Source: Hahellaceae bacterium (GTDB lineage: Bacteria; Pseudomonadota; Gammaproteobacteria; Pseudomonadales; Oleiphilaceae). From it: a stretch of 64,000 nt of DNA. Both the position numbers and the translations under genes were made by a program. Every line of letters starts with the position of its first letter. Position 1 is the first letter of the stretch. The stretch spans positions 434,001 to 498,000 of the forward strand of contig JADJWY010000001.1 of assembly GCA_016716085.1 (NCBI GenBank), written 5' to 3'. A model generated the notes under the pieces. The model worked only from the letters and a program-made list of their open reading frames with translations, was not told where the DNA came from and did not search any database. Below, one piece after another: positions 33,711 to 43,050 of this stretch.

Positions 33711-34160
33711 ATGTCGAAGGAACGCCCCTGCCTGTTTTGCGCGATTGCCCAGAATCAGGAACCGTGTGTGACCGTCTATGAAGATGAGATCTGCAAGGTG
33801 TTTATGGATCTTTACCCAGTGAGCCCCGGCCACCTGCAAATCATTCCGAAAAAACACGCGACGTTCTACCACGAGTTGTCAGCCAGTACCCGCAACCACC
33901 TGGCCCGCGTCACCCAACAGGTCGCGGAGGCGGTGTTAAAAAGCGAGCTGGGGGCAACGGGCTATAACCTTATGAATAATAATGGAAAATCCGCCAATCA
34001 ACACATCGGCCATGTGCACCTGCATGTGATACCCCGCTATCCGCGGGATGCGCTGAAGATCCTGGGGCATTTCATTTTGCATATTCCGGGTGCCTTTATC
34101 TTGAAAGCCTCCCGCGCGCGCCTGGAGCAGCAGGCGGAGCAAATTGCACGTTACCTTTAA
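33711..34160 (+). CDS. HIT family protein
   Basis: 149-residue histidine-triad hydrolase or nucleotidyl transferase. The catalytic triad motif is HIGHVHLHVIPRY, and the N-terminal CLFCAI zinc-type Cys pair is typical of the FHIT/HINT-like group. The ATG at 33711 follows AAGGAAG by 7 nt and is preferred to a TTG two codons earlier. It is followed directly by trmO with no gap. The substrate is not defined by sequence. Confidence 0.92.
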   Translation: MSKERPCLFCAIAQNQEPCVTVYEDEICKVFMDLYPVSPGHLQIIPKKHATFYHELSASTRNHLARVTQQVAEAVLKSELGATGYNLMNNNGKSANQHIGHVHLHVIPRYPRDALKILGHFILHIPGAFILKASRARLEQQAEQIARYL

Positions 34161-34910
34161 ATGAATCAGGCCACCCCCAACAATTGGACGCTGCAGACGA
34201 TTGGCCTGATCCGATCCCCCTTCCCCGAGAAGTTCGGGGTACCGCGTCAGCCGGGGCTGCATCAACTGCAAAGTCGCATCGAACTGCTGCCACCTTTTAA
34301 CCATCAGGATGCGGTGCGGGGGCTGGAGCAATTCAGCCACCTCTGGGTGACGTTTGTTTTCCATCTGAGCGCCGCTCAGGGATGGACACCGCTGATTCGC
34401 CCACCGCGCCTGGGTGGTAATCGCAAAATCGGCGTGTTTGCCTCGCGGTCGCCGTTTCGTCCCAATCCGATTGGACTTTCCGCGGTTAAACTGGATGCGA
34501 TCGAGCAAGGGCCGAAAGGGACCCTATTGATCATTTCGGGCGGGGATTTTGTCGATGGAACGCCGGTGCTGGATATCAAGCCTTATATTGCCTACTCCGA
34601 TGCCCATCCGCAGGCACACTCAGGTTACGCCGGGGCCGAGCCCGAAAAGCGACTGACGGTTCAACTGACGACCCAGGCACAGCAGCAGCTTGACGCACTG
34701 CCGCGACAACACCCGCTCATGCGCGGAGACACGACCCGACAGACCGCCCTCCGCGCGCTGCAGGACGCGCTGGGCCTGGATCCACGCCCGGCTTACGCAG
34801 GTGCATCCTCACGCGAACGCACCTACTATCTGAAGTTATTTGATCTGGAAATCGTCTGGCAGGTTGAAGGCGACCAGGTGACGGTTCAGGCCATCACGCC
34901 GACCGTTTAA
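34161..34910 (+). CDS. trmO: tRNA (N6-threonylcarbamoyladenosine(37)-N6)-methyltransferase TrmO
   Basis: TsaA/TrmO family beta-barrel methyltransferase that makes m6t6A at position 37 of tRNA-Thr. The N-terminal QTIGLIRSPFPEKFGVPRQ, the FASRSPFRPNPIGLSAV motif and DIKPYIAYSD are hallmarks. 249 aa including the C-terminal domain. The ATG immediately follows the HIT stop. It converges with the PilZ gene, 17 bp away. Confidence 0.93.
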   Translation: MNQATPNNWTLQTIGLIRSPFPEKFGVPRQPGLHQLQSRIELLPPFNHQDAVRGLEQFSHLWVTFVFHLSAAQGWTPLIRPPRLGGNRKIGVFASRSPFRPNPIGLSAVKLDAIEQGPKGTLLIISGGDFVDGTPVLDIKPYIAYSDAHPQAHSGYAGAEPEKRLTVQLTTQAQQQLDALPRQHPLMRGDTTRQTALRALQDALGLDPRPAYAGASSRERTYYLKLFDLEIVWQVEGDQVTVQAITPTV

Positions 34911-34927
34911 GGCCATCGTTGAGCGCC

Positions 34928-35386
34928 TCAGTGGGCTTCGCCACTGCTGCCAGGAAAGGTTCCGGCAAAGCGGGTAATCCATTCTTCTGCAGCCTCTTCC
35001 TGAGACAATATCCGTCCCTCATCCTGAAGGATCCGGTCACGGTATTCTTCGATGTGGCAGATCTGCTCAACCATGCGGGCCGCAAAAGCGTCCTCACGGG
35101 ACATAAAGCTGCAGCCGACTTCGTAGACCCCAGCCTCCAGTTCCTGACACCAAATCACCTTCGCCCGGGTCTCGAACGCCGGTTTGACCGCGTCAATCTT
35201 CAGCATCAGGGTTTCACCGCGCATAAAGCGGCGATCCGCAATGCAGCAGATGCCACCCTTGCTCACGTTCCTGCTCTGACCTTCTCCCAGACCATCAGGC
35301 TCGCCCTGACTGCCCGCAGTCAATCGAATAGGTACATTGAGCGGGTGACGGATGTAGTCACGTGCATGTTCTGCCATATCCAGCAT
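34928..35386 (-). CDS. PilZ domain protein (probable c-di-GMP binding)
   Basis: 152 residues. The PilZ core carries the arginine motif region around RHPLNVPIRL (about 13-22), the NVSKGGICC turn (D/N-x-S-x-x-G, about 40-48), then strands ending GCSFM. The canonical RxxxR motif looks incomplete (Arg13 only in the usual place), so c-di-GMP binding is likely but not certain. The Glu-rich C-terminal tail is helical. GGAG lies 6 nt before the ATG. It is 30 bp downstream of the hybrid sensor gene, so the two are probably one operon. Confidence 0.85.
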   Translation of the reverse strand: MLDMAEHARDYIRHPLNVPIRLTAGSQGEPDGLGEGQSRNVSKGGICCIADRRFMRGETLMLKIDAVKPAFETRAKVIWCQELEAGVYEVGCSFMSREDAFAARMVEQICHIEEYRDRILQDEGRILSQEEAAEEWITRFAGTFPGSSGEAH

Positions 35387-35416
35387 TTTAACTCCATTGT
35401 TATTGTTATGGGTAGA

Positions 35417-37708
35417 TTACAGTAGACGACTCAGGACATCCTTCAGTTCATCCATTTTCACCGGCTTGCTCAAATAGGCATCCATCCCCGCCTCTTTGAC
35501 CCTCGCCTGCGTTCTTTCAGACTGACTGCCAGACAAGGCAATCAAGGCCAATCCTGGTCTCACTTTCCGGATTCGCCGTGCGGCTTCAAAACCATTTAAC
35601 ACCGGCATCCAACAATCCAGAATAATCGCGCAATAGCCCCCGCGTTGCGCCCTCTCAATAGCATCTTCTCCGTTTAGCACGCTGTCAACATCAAAACCCA
35701 GCGTTTCGAGCATTAAACGGGTGACTTGCTGAACCGCCGTGTCGTCATCAGCCACGAGAACCCGGCGACGCTCGGAGGGTTGCCCGGTTTCAGCCGCCGT
35801 TTCACGTTCGATGCGGGCTGAAATATAGGGCGTCTTGGACAAATCAATCAGGTTGCGTTTGCAGGCCGCGTAAAGAGACAAGAGATTCGGCATTTCGTCA
35901 TCACAAATGACGGCAAACCCAGCCGCAGCGGTGCGCAGGGCGTCGGGCAACACCCCCCCTGGCGGCAACGTGATGGCCGTCAGCACGATATGATTCTGTT
36001 GCACGAAATCTCTGAGACCATCCAGGTCAGCCGTATCCAGCCCTCCCAGGGCCAGCCCGTCGACAATCAGCATGTCAGGATGCTCTTGCTCCCCAGAAGC
36101 GGGATTCTGAATATTTTCAATACCCAGCAGGCTGCCCACGACCATGACCCGACAATGATTAGAGGTCAGCTGGGGCTCAAGCATCTGAAGTCTGGCACCC
36201 TGTAACCCCGCCAGCAACACCGTGGCACCCTGCCCCGCTAGCGTCGCCTCGCCTTTCGTCGGGCGAGGAGGGACCGCCCTGAGAATAATTTCAAACCAAA
36301 CGCTATTCCCCTTACCTGCCTCTGATTTGAAACCAAACTCCCCTCCGATGGCCACCACCCACTCCCGAAACACCACCAGCCTCAGCAAGCCAGCCAGCGT
36401 TGCGATGGAAAGTTTCTCCGGGAGGCGGGCGGGCATATGGGTGAGGACATCCAGCAAGGGGCCGGGCAGACAGCGACCGTTGTCTTCGGCGTTGATACGC
36501 ACGCGCAGATACTGGCTGTCGATTCGGCTGATCACCTGCCCCAGTAGCACCAGCTTGGTCGGCTCGCTCAGCACGGCGAGGCCAGCAATCAGGTTTTCGA
36601 CAATCTGCTGAAAGCCCTGCTGGTCTCCTATCACGCGGCGTGGAAGACTCTCGTCCATGATGATCTGCAGATCAATTTCCTTGCCCAGCACGGCGGATTC
36701 CAACCGATCAACCGACTGCTCCAGTAAGAGGGGAAGATCAAACTCCTCCTGACGGCGCACCGGACTGTGCCCCACCAGCGACATCAGGCGAATGAGGTCA
36801 CTGGCGGCACTGTGAACGTGCACGTAGTCGACTTCGCTCCAGTCGGGCGGCTGAACCGGGGGACTGAATTTAAAACTGGACTCCCGTTCGTCCTTGGGAT
36901 CAAAGCAGGCTTTCTCAATGTGCCGGAGCGTGCGTTTGAAGAAGTCGAGGTAGTCCAATAAATCTGAACGGGCGATTTCAGAGCGCTCATCTTCTTCCGA
37001 TTGCAGCACATCAATCGTATGTTGCTGCTCAAGAATGCGTTTCGACAACAGATTGAAGGCATCACTGACGCGCGACAATTCGTCCCGCCGCCCTTTTCGT
37101 CTCTTCAGCTGCACAGGTGCTGTCTGCCGCCCCTCGGTGATCGACTGGGCGATATTCGACAAAGCCTCCAGATGTCGGCTCACCAGCCACCAAAAGATAA
37201 ATAGAAAAAAGGTCACGATGATTACAGTCTTGATGAACTGCGCGGACAAAATGATCACCGCCCGGTCCCATAAAATGGCATACAGCGGCTTCAGGGATGC
37301 CAGGACGGTCAGATCGCCAAGCTTGCGCGGCTGCGGCGCATTAGAAAAGAGTTCGGCAGACTGACTGATGGAGGGCTCGCCCTGGGGTGGCGTACCCAGC
37401 ACGTAGGTCTTACCTTCGGTGGTCGTCAGGGAAACATTGTAGATCTCCGGGATGTTGAGCATGCCCTCCAGAATGACGACCGTGCTTTGCTCATCGATCA
37501 TCCACAAGCTGTTCGCCAGACCCGGCTCGAGACCCTGCACCAGACTCTCAATACGCCGGGCTAACACTGTTTTTTCAACGCCGTAGTCGTAATAGAGCTG
37601 GAAAGCGATGGACAGTATCGCCACAAAGGAACTGAAGACCAACACACTGGCCATCACCTGGGTACCCAGAGGATAGCGCCGCAACCGTTGTACCAATTGG
37701 AACCACAA
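35417..37708 (-). CDS. Hybrid sensor histidine kinase-like protein with degenerate kinase core and intact receiver
   Basis: 763 residues from the TTG at 37708, which has GAGG 9 nt upstream. A TTG five codons earlier (37723) is possible. Two membrane helices (about 17-38 and 153-175) flank a periplasmic domain, then HAMP and a coiled region. A typical HisKA motif (HE-x-R-T-P-L) is absent. The ATPase N-box is partial (IVENLIAG) and the expected DxGxG box reads DNGRCLPG, but the C-terminal GKGNSVWFE block survives. The receiver (last 116 residues) is complete: acidic pocket ADDD, phospho-Asp in LDCWMP and Lys in SKPVK. A signalling relay or pseudokinase is likely. Confidence 0.85.
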   Translation of the reverse strand: MWFQLVQRLRRYPLGTQVMASVLVFSSFVAILSIAFQLYYDYGVEKTVLARRIESLVQGLEPGLANSLWMIDEQSTVVILEGMLNIPEIYNVSLTTTEGKTYVLGTPPQGEPSISQSAELFSNAPQPRKLGDLTVLASLKPLYAILWDRAVIILSAQFIKTVIIVTFFLFIFWWLVSRHLEALSNIAQSITEGRQTAPVQLKRRKGRRDELSRVSDAFNLLSKRILEQQHTIDVLQSEEDERSEIARSDLLDYLDFFKRTLRHIEKACFDPKDERESSFKFSPPVQPPDWSEVDYVHVHSAASDLIRLMSLVGHSPVRRQEEFDLPLLLEQSVDRLESAVLGKEIDLQIIMDESLPRRVIGDQQGFQQIVENLIAGLAVLSEPTKLVLLGQVISRIDSQYLRVRINAEDNGRCLPGPLLDVLTHMPARLPEKLSIATLAGLLRLVVFREWVVAIGGEFGFKSEAGKGNSVWFEIILRAVPPRPTKGEATLAGQGATVLLAGLQGARLQMLEPQLTSNHCRVMVVGSLLGIENIQNPASGEQEHPDMLIVDGLALGGLDTADLDGLRDFVQQNHIVLTAITLPPGGVLPDALRTAAAGFAVICDDEMPNLLSLYAACKRNLIDLSKTPYISARIERETAAETGQPSERRRVLVADDDTAVQQVTRLMLETLGFDVDSVLNGEDAIERAQRGGYCAIILDCWMPVLNGFEAARRIRKVRPGLALIALSGSQSERTQARVKEAGMDAYLSKPVKMDELKDVLSRLL

Positions 37709-37803
37709 AGCCTTTTTCCTCAACTAAAACGCTGGATAGAGCATCCTTTCTCCCCTATAACTTGTATGAGTTTAGCCATTCTGTCACTAAGGGGAAATAG
37801 ACC

Positions 37804-38826
37804 TTGAACGCCTTTCTGAAGCCATCGCTGCTTCTGGCTGCCTTTACCGGATGTCTGGGATCATCCGTCTACGCCAGGTCCTGGCATACAAACAGCTCAC
37901 CCACCCCTTTTGACGCTCATAATGGCAATCCGTTTGTGGTGCTGACAGCGCCACCCTCCTGGCTTTCGTCGGGCTTACCCGAGCAGGTCCATGCCGACGT
38001 CAGTCTTCAGCACGCGCTCTCCAACAGCTTTCGGGAAAATGAAGCGGGGGATGAGATTTCTTCATTCGACAGCGAGACTGGACTCACCACATTGAGCGCC
38101 CGATTCCGTCTCACCAACACATTGGAGAGTTATATACGCATTCCCTGGATCACCCAAAGTGCGGGTCAATTGGATTCCCTGATCTATCACTGGCACGACG
38201 CGTTCGGATTGCCCCAAGGGCGCCGCACGGACGAGACCAACAATCAATTCCAGCTGCGTTACTGGGACGCAGGGCAGGCGAAAGTGGCGCGCACCGGGCC
38301 CAGCCGCGAACTGGGCGATATTCGCCTGGGGCTGACTATGCCGCTGACATCGCTTGGCGTCGACGCGATGCTTCAGTCGGAGCTGCGACTCCCCACCGGC
38401 GATGCAGATGCCCTTGCCGGAACCGGCGCATCCGGCGCCAGTCTGGGCCTTGGGGCCACAACGCAGAGCGAATGGCTGGGGGTGTCGACTGGCTGGTTCG
38501 GCACCATTGGACTGACCTGGAATGATGCCGGTGACGGCCCCCTCGCCTATCGGCAGAAAGCGATTATGCTTTCCGGGCGGGCGGGCGCCCAATGGCAGTG
38601 GTTTCCGACGTGTCTGATAAAAATGCAGCTCGACAGTCACTCGTCTGCCTATGACAGCGAGTTAAAGGAGTTAGGCGGCATCCCTCTGCAACTAACAGCG
38701 GGCGTCACATTCGGGCTAACTGAATATTGGTGGGGGGACTTCAGCCTTTCGGAAGACCTCAATGCCGGCGCATCCCCTGATCTTACCGTCGCTTTTAGGG
38801 TTAATTACCTATGGAATCGTAATTGA
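37804..38826 (+). CDS. DUF3187-like outer-membrane protein
   Basis: 340 residues with a signal peptide (cleavage near Tyr-Ala-Arg, about residue 24) followed by alternating strand-like sequence ending in Leu-Trp-Asn-Arg-Asn, as expected of a beta-barrel. It resembles DUF3187 proteins of marine gammaproteobacteria (NPFVVLTAPPSW near the N-terminus), whose function is unknown. It starts with TTG at 37804, and AGGGG 9-10 nt upstream decides the start. Divergent from the hybrid sensor gene. Confidence 0.75.
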   Translation: MNAFLKPSLLLAAFTGCLGSSVYARSWHTNSSPTPFDAHNGNPFVVLTAPPSWLSSGLPEQVHADVSLQHALSNSFRENEAGDEISSFDSETGLTTLSARFRLTNTLESYIRIPWITQSAGQLDSLIYHWHDAFGLPQGRRTDETNNQFQLRYWDAGQAKVARTGPSRELGDIRLGLTMPLTSLGVDAMLQSELRLPTGDADALAGTGASGASLGLGATTQSEWLGVSTGWFGTIGLTWNDAGDGPLAYRQKAIMLSGRAGAQWQWFPTCLIKMQLDSHSSAYDSELKELGGIPLQLTAGVTFGLTEYWWGDFSLSEDLNAGASPDLTVAFRVNYLWNRN

Positions 38827-38835
38827 GCCCCCGGT

Positions 38836-38864
38836 TTGCACGGGTTAACATGGGAATCTGATAA
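38836..38864 (+). promoter_or_regulatory. Possible promoter of the YfaZ-like gene
   Basis: -35 TTGCAC (38836-38841), 17-bp spacer and -10 TGATAA (38859-38864), 21 bp before the ATG. The -10 is imperfect. Confidence 0.35.
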
Positions 38865-38885
38865 CAATCCCAATCAGGACTTTCA

Positions 38886-39443
38886 ATGACCCGAAAATCG
38901 CTTCTGCTGTCAGCACTTGCCCTGGCAGTGCCCGTTGTGGCTTCGGCCAACGAATTCGAACTGAACATCAGTAATAAATCCGTCAATGGCCAGCTCACTT
39001 TCCTTAACGCCAGCCGCCAGGCCGAATTTGGCGCAGGCTACATTTACCGTGAAGGAGGCATGAATATCGCCAATATCGACATTCATGCCCGCGGCCAGAC
39101 GGCCCTGGGTAACTTCCCGACGACCGTGGGTATCGGCGCCCAGGTCTCGATGTACGAAGAGGACAAGATTGACGGTGGTGCCATCGGCATTGGCGGCTAT
39201 GCCCACGTTAAAATCCCCGAAGTTCCAGGGCTTGGCATTAAGGCGGCCGCCCATTTCGCCCCATCAATCACCTCATTCAACGATCTGGAGCAGTTCTTTC
39301 GGGCAGATGTCAAAGTCACCTATCGCGTGATCCAGAATGCCGATATTTACGTGGGCTACCGCAGCGTCATCGGTGACATTCGAGGCCGTGGCAATGAAAG
39401 CCTGGATGAAAATGCCCACGTCGGCTTCATGCTGATGTTCTGA
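38886..39443 (+). CDS. YfaZ-like outer-membrane protein
   Basis: 185 residues: a signal peptide with Ala-Ser-Ala cleavage at about residue 21, then a small beta-barrel with amphipathic strands ending in Phe (HVGFMLMF), the usual signal for BAM-dependent insertion. Overall pattern and length match the YfaZ family, a putative porin of unknown substrate. It stands alone between two other envelope genes on the same strand. Confidence 0.8.
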   Translation: MTRKSLLLSALALAVPVVASANEFELNISNKSVNGQLTFLNASRQAEFGAGYIYREGGMNIANIDIHARGQTALGNFPTTVGIGAQVSMYEEDKIDGGAIGIGGYAHVKIPEVPGLGIKAAAHFAPSITSFNDLEQFFRADVKVTYRVIQNADIYVGYRSVIGDIRGRGNESLDENAHVGFMLMF

Positions 39444-39498
39444 TCGCACTGCTTCACAGTTTAACCTTTGTTCATTTCTTTGCCACAGGCCAAGGGGG

Positions 39499-39504
39499 TA
39501 TAAT
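39499..39504 (+). promoter_or_regulatory. Possible promoter of the large lipoprotein gene
   Basis: A perfect TATAAT lies 35 bp before the ATG at 39539. The best -35 at 17-18 bp is poor (TTCTTT or TTTCTT). Confidence 0.45.
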
Positions 39505-39538
39505 TGCCCTCTGATGGCTCCCGCTTGACAGGTACCCT

Positions 39539-41878
39539 ATGAAACGACGTTATGGAAATACGGCTTCAGCTCTTGGACTTCTGACATTTCTGACACTGGG
39601 AGGTTGCGGCTGGTTTACCAACTCGGCGGTTGATCAGGCTGGCGATCAACCCAATAGTATCGGCGGGGCCAGAGATCAAATCAATGACGAGGATGGTGAG
39701 CTACCCAATCCGAATCCACCAACACCAACCAACCCCAAAGAAATTCGCTTCTTCGTTGAGGCGACCGACGGGATGCAGTCCGCCAGCACGGCCCAACTCA
39801 TCTGGAACCTCCTGACACCTGGTCAAGCCTGGGCGATGGATGCCGGCGACACCGTATCCAGTGCTCGCATCAGCGTACGGCAACTGGACTATCAGGGTAA
39901 TCTCATCAATGGAGATGGCGTAAGCAATAGTGACTACAGCGTCATTCTAAACGAAGACAATTCCTTTTCTGTTATTTTTAGCGACGCTCTCCCCGACCGG
40001 CTGGACCTGGTGGTCGTAGCTCAACTCTCCAACGGTAAAATACTCCGACACGCCCTCCCCCCAAACAACCAGAGTTTTCGGATTTCGGTGGGGTCGGAAT
40101 ATGCTGTCCGAGCCTTTTTTAATTCATTAAGTTCATCACAGGAACTTACCAACCTGACCGTCTGCGAAAACGACGACACCGACTGTGCCAACCAGGTTCA
40201 GTTACGCCACACCAACTGGGTTGCGATGATGGCCGCATTACAGGATTTTGAAATTACGATTCCAGACAATTACAGTTTGGAAGAAGCTCTCGAGTTGATG
40301 GGAAGTCGCCTGGATGTGCGTGATTACACAGAGCAGTTCATTGCAACCATCAAAGAAACCAAGTTGAATGTGGTACAGGGCGAGGGCATCGCACCCGTCA
40401 TGGATGCTCGCGATGGCACCTACAACTCTGTATATTTTGCTCTGGGAATGAACCAGGGGGTAGCAAATAGCGACACCACAGCAGTATTTAGCCGCCGGTC
40501 GGCAGAGACATTGCCGGCGACTTCAGGTGATGTGACGAACTACATCTATCCGAATTTTGTTTTCAGCCCTACGATTCTTGGCGTTATAAATAATTTGTTA
40601 GTAGAAACCTTGCCGTTTACGCGCAATAGCCTGGAGTTAGTCTCACCAAATAACTATGTAGCTGGCCCTGTACCTGAGGCAGCAGACATCAACAAGTTTG
40701 TCGGCACCAGCATTTCTTATTTGAACTCTGCCGGCCTGATGGATCTGGCGCGCCTTCAGGTCCAGTCTCTTACCCGCACGAATAGTGATGCGCCTCTGGG
40801 ATGGTTAACCAACCCTCACTTCACTCGCCTCTACACGGCCAGGAGTGCGGAGAGCGCCTTCAACAGTGACTCGCTGGCGACAGCTTTTTGGTCTACGGGA
40901 CAACTGCTTGAACTAGAGAAGAATGGCTCCAATTATGACCGGGTACAAAAACTGGAAGACCTGAACACATTTGGCTGGATCTTTCACAGTCTGGCCAGTG
41001 AAGACAGCGATCCATTTTCCGCCATCGGGCTGGACGGAAACACTTATACGGTGATTTCGCTGGCGAACCAACTGAATGAGAGCCTCTCGCTGAACTGGAC
41101 ATCATCGATTGATTACTGGAGTATCGATGGCTCGACTGTCGTTAGCCAGCAACCACTGCCGACCGATCCCGAAAATTCAGGGGGTGCGGATATATTTAGC
41201 ACCCAGATCCTCGCACGATCAACCACGGATCTCGGTGAAGACCTGGTCGAAAGTTCCACCCCAGAAAATACTCCGCTCACGCTGGAAGCCCTTCCTACCC
41301 TTGTTTACAACCAGACAAGCAAATCCCATGACCAAAAGTATCGGGGGCGCTTGCAAGTCAGCGACTGGGTGGGAATGAGTGACCCCCTTGGAAATGTTCT
41401 GAGCTTCAATCTGGGCAATGGTCAAGGTATCGCGCACGCAGTTCGGGTCAGCACACAGGTTCCGGACATTGCAAACGCGACCTTCACCCTTTACGGAAAC
41501 TCCGTCTCAGTCGACGACAACAACACCTACTATCATAATCACAACACATCCACTCTAAGCTTCAATGCGGGCGTGGCTACCCTTAATCTGAAAGAAATCA
41601 CGGTGTCAGCCGACCATTTGACCAGTGTCGTCAGTGCGCCGACAAACACCTCTGAAAGCTACATTGTTCAGCCCACCGCCAGCATACCCGCTCTGGGCGC
41701 CATTCGAAATCAAATCGCCCTGAATTTCGCCGACCCCCAGGGTGGCAGCACACCCTTTATACTTGAAGGCGCTGCAGCCAGTGCCGGCAATCTGCTGATA
41801 CTGCGCGTTAACTACGGTAACCGTGTCGGGCTGCTGTATGGCTTCAAAACGCTGTCGCTGACGGAAGACTCTAACTAG
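39539..41878 (+). CDS. Large predicted outer-membrane lipoprotein, unknown function
   Basis: 779 residues. The signal peptide ends in a lipobox LTLGGC with lipidated Cys23. Gly at +2 predicts outer-membrane sorting. An Asn/Pro/Thr-rich linker (about 57-67) follows, then a long globular region with a possible disulfide-type CEND-DTDC pair near 220-228. I recognise no catalytic motif. The strand-rich end suggests a beta-sandwich-like fold. It begins with ATG about 6 nt after CAGGTA and appears to be a single-gene unit. Confidence 0.8.
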   Translation: MKRRYGNTASALGLLTFLTLGGCGWFTNSAVDQAGDQPNSIGGARDQINDEDGELPNPNPPTPTNPKEIRFFVEATDGMQSASTAQLIWNLLTPGQAWAMDAGDTVSSARISVRQLDYQGNLINGDGVSNSDYSVILNEDNSFSVIFSDALPDRLDLVVVAQLSNGKILRHALPPNNQSFRISVGSEYAVRAFFNSLSSSQELTNLTVCENDDTDCANQVQLRHTNWVAMMAALQDFEITIPDNYSLEEALELMGSRLDVRDYTEQFIATIKETKLNVVQGEGIAPVMDARDGTYNSVYFALGMNQGVANSDTTAVFSRRSAETLPATSGDVTNYIYPNFVFSPTILGVINNLLVETLPFTRNSLELVSPNNYVAGPVPEAADINKFVGTSISYLNSAGLMDLARLQVQSLTRTNSDAPLGWLTNPHFTRLYTARSAESAFNSDSLATAFWSTGQLLELEKNGSNYDRVQKLEDLNTFGWIFHSLASEDSDPFSAIGLDGNTYTVISLANQLNESLSLNWTSSIDYWSIDGSTVVSQQPLPTDPENSGGADIFSTQILARSTTDLGEDLVESSTPENTPLTLEALPTLVYNQTSKSHDQKYRGRLQVSDWVGMSDPLGNVLSFNLGNGQGIAHAVRVSTQVPDIANATFTLYGNSVSVDDNNTYYHNHNTSTLSFNAGVATLNLKEITVSADHLTSVVSAPTNTSESYIVQPTASIPALGAIRNQIALNFADPQGGSTPFILEGAAASAGNLLILRVNYGNRVGLLYGFKTLSLTEDSN

Positions 41879-41912
41879 TCACGAAAGCCTGCAAAGGTTC
41901 ACCCTCCTCACG

Positions 41913-41941
41913 GCCGGAGACCCATTACCGCGGTCTCCGGC
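41913..41941. repeat. Inverted repeat after the large lipoprotein gene
   Basis: Perfect 10-bp arms GCCGGAGACC and GGTCTCCGGC with a 9-nt loop, 35 bp after the stop. No T-run follows, so it may be an RNA-stabilising or factor-assisted stop rather than an intrinsic terminator. The rest of the 178-bp gap to the acyltransferase shows nothing clear. Confidence 0.55.
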
Positions 41942-42056
41942 AATCCAGCCAAAGCTATTTTCATCGCCTTCAATTCCCGTTAACCTGACACCCAAGGCCA
42001 GTACGCTCTGGTCTGCTGGCTACGTATCTCATTCACAACCCGACAAGGTTTCAGAC

Positions 42057-42974
42057 ATGCTTGCTTTTTTGCCTCACCGAATCAGAGGTGCATTGGTTAT
42101 CCTGCTTATCATCTGCTCGACGGTCATCCAATTTCCATTTCTGATGGTGGCCTCGCTACTCAAACTGGCTATCCCCTGGCGTCCCTCCCGCAAACTTTTT
42201 ACCGAGATTGTCACGGCAATTGCCTTCAACTGGATCAACATCAATTGCTGGCTGCTGTCCCAGGCCACGGCGCGCCAGAACTGGGTGGTAGAGGGTGCCG
42301 ACACACTCCGGCAGGATCAGTGGTACCTCATCACCTGTAATCACCAATCATGGGCAGACATTCTGATTGTTCAGGATATCCTGAGAAAACGAGCACCTTT
42401 CCTGAAATTTTTCCTCAAACAGGAACTGATCTGGGTACCCGTCATCGGGGTTGCCTGGTGGGCACTCGACTTTCCCTTTATGAAGCGCTACACCCAGGCC
42501 CAAATCAAAAAGAACCCGGAATTGAAAGGTAAGGATCTTGAGACGACCCGCAAAGCCTGTGAGATTTTTCGTTTTACACCGGTCAGTGTGTTCAATTTTA
42601 TGGAAGGAACGCGCTTAACCCCAGAAAAGCACCGCCACCAGAATTCCCCTTACAAGCACCTGCTTAAGCCGAAGGCGGGTGGAACTGCCTTTGTGCTGGG
42701 CGCGATGGGTAATGACCTGAAAACACTCGTCAACATTACCATCTATTACCCCTACACCAATCCCGGCTTCTGGCAATTGCTCTGTGGCCAGATCGAAACA
42801 GTCTATATCCACATCGAAGAGATACGCATTCCTGACGAATTTCTCAACCGGGACTATATGAGTGACGATGGTTTCCGCGAAGCTTTTCAACTCTGGGTAG
42901 GTGATTTATGGCAGAAGAAAGATGACCTGCTGGAATCACTGCAACAACAGCACGGTAAGAAAACGCTTCGCTGA
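42057..42974 (+). CDS. Acyltransferase of the PlsC/YihG family
   Basis: 305-residue membrane-bound 1-acyl-glycerophosphate-type acyltransferase. The catalytic HX4D motif is NHQSWAD (His at about 97), with the phosphate-binding FMEGTRLTPEK block near 183-193. Hydrophobic helices occupy the N-terminus (about 10-38 and 46-66). It most resembles YihG/YihU-side acyltransferases that shape lysophospholipid acyl chains. The exact substrate is not certain. A bidirectional terminator follows. Confidence 0.87.
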   Translation: MLAFLPHRIRGALVILLIICSTVIQFPFLMVASLLKLAIPWRPSRKLFTEIVTAIAFNWININCWLLSQATARQNWVVEGADTLRQDQWYLITCNHQSWADILIVQDILRKRAPFLKFFLKQELIWVPVIGVAWWALDFPFMKRYTQAQIKKNPELKGKDLETTRKACEIFRFTPVSVFNFMEGTRLTPEKHRHQNSPYKHLLKPKAGGTAFVLGAMGNDLKTLVNITIYYPYTNPGFWQLLCGQIETVYIHIEEIRIPDEFLNRDYMSDDGFREAFQLWVGDLWQKKDDLLESLQQQHGKKTLR

Positions 42975-43003
42975 AGGGATAGACAAAACAATCGCCAAAA
43001 AAA

Positions 43004-43027
43004 AACGCCAACCCGAGAGTCGGCGTT
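43004..43027. terminator. Bidirectional terminator between acyltransferase and DUF1329 genes
   Basis: A hairpin AACGCC...GGCGTT (43004-43027, one mismatch inside the stem) is flanked by A8 on the left and TTTCGTT on the right. It serves the two convergent genes, which lie 30 bp and 24 bp away. Confidence 0.8.
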
Positions 43028-43050
43028 TCGTTCGGCTTAACTAAACCCTT

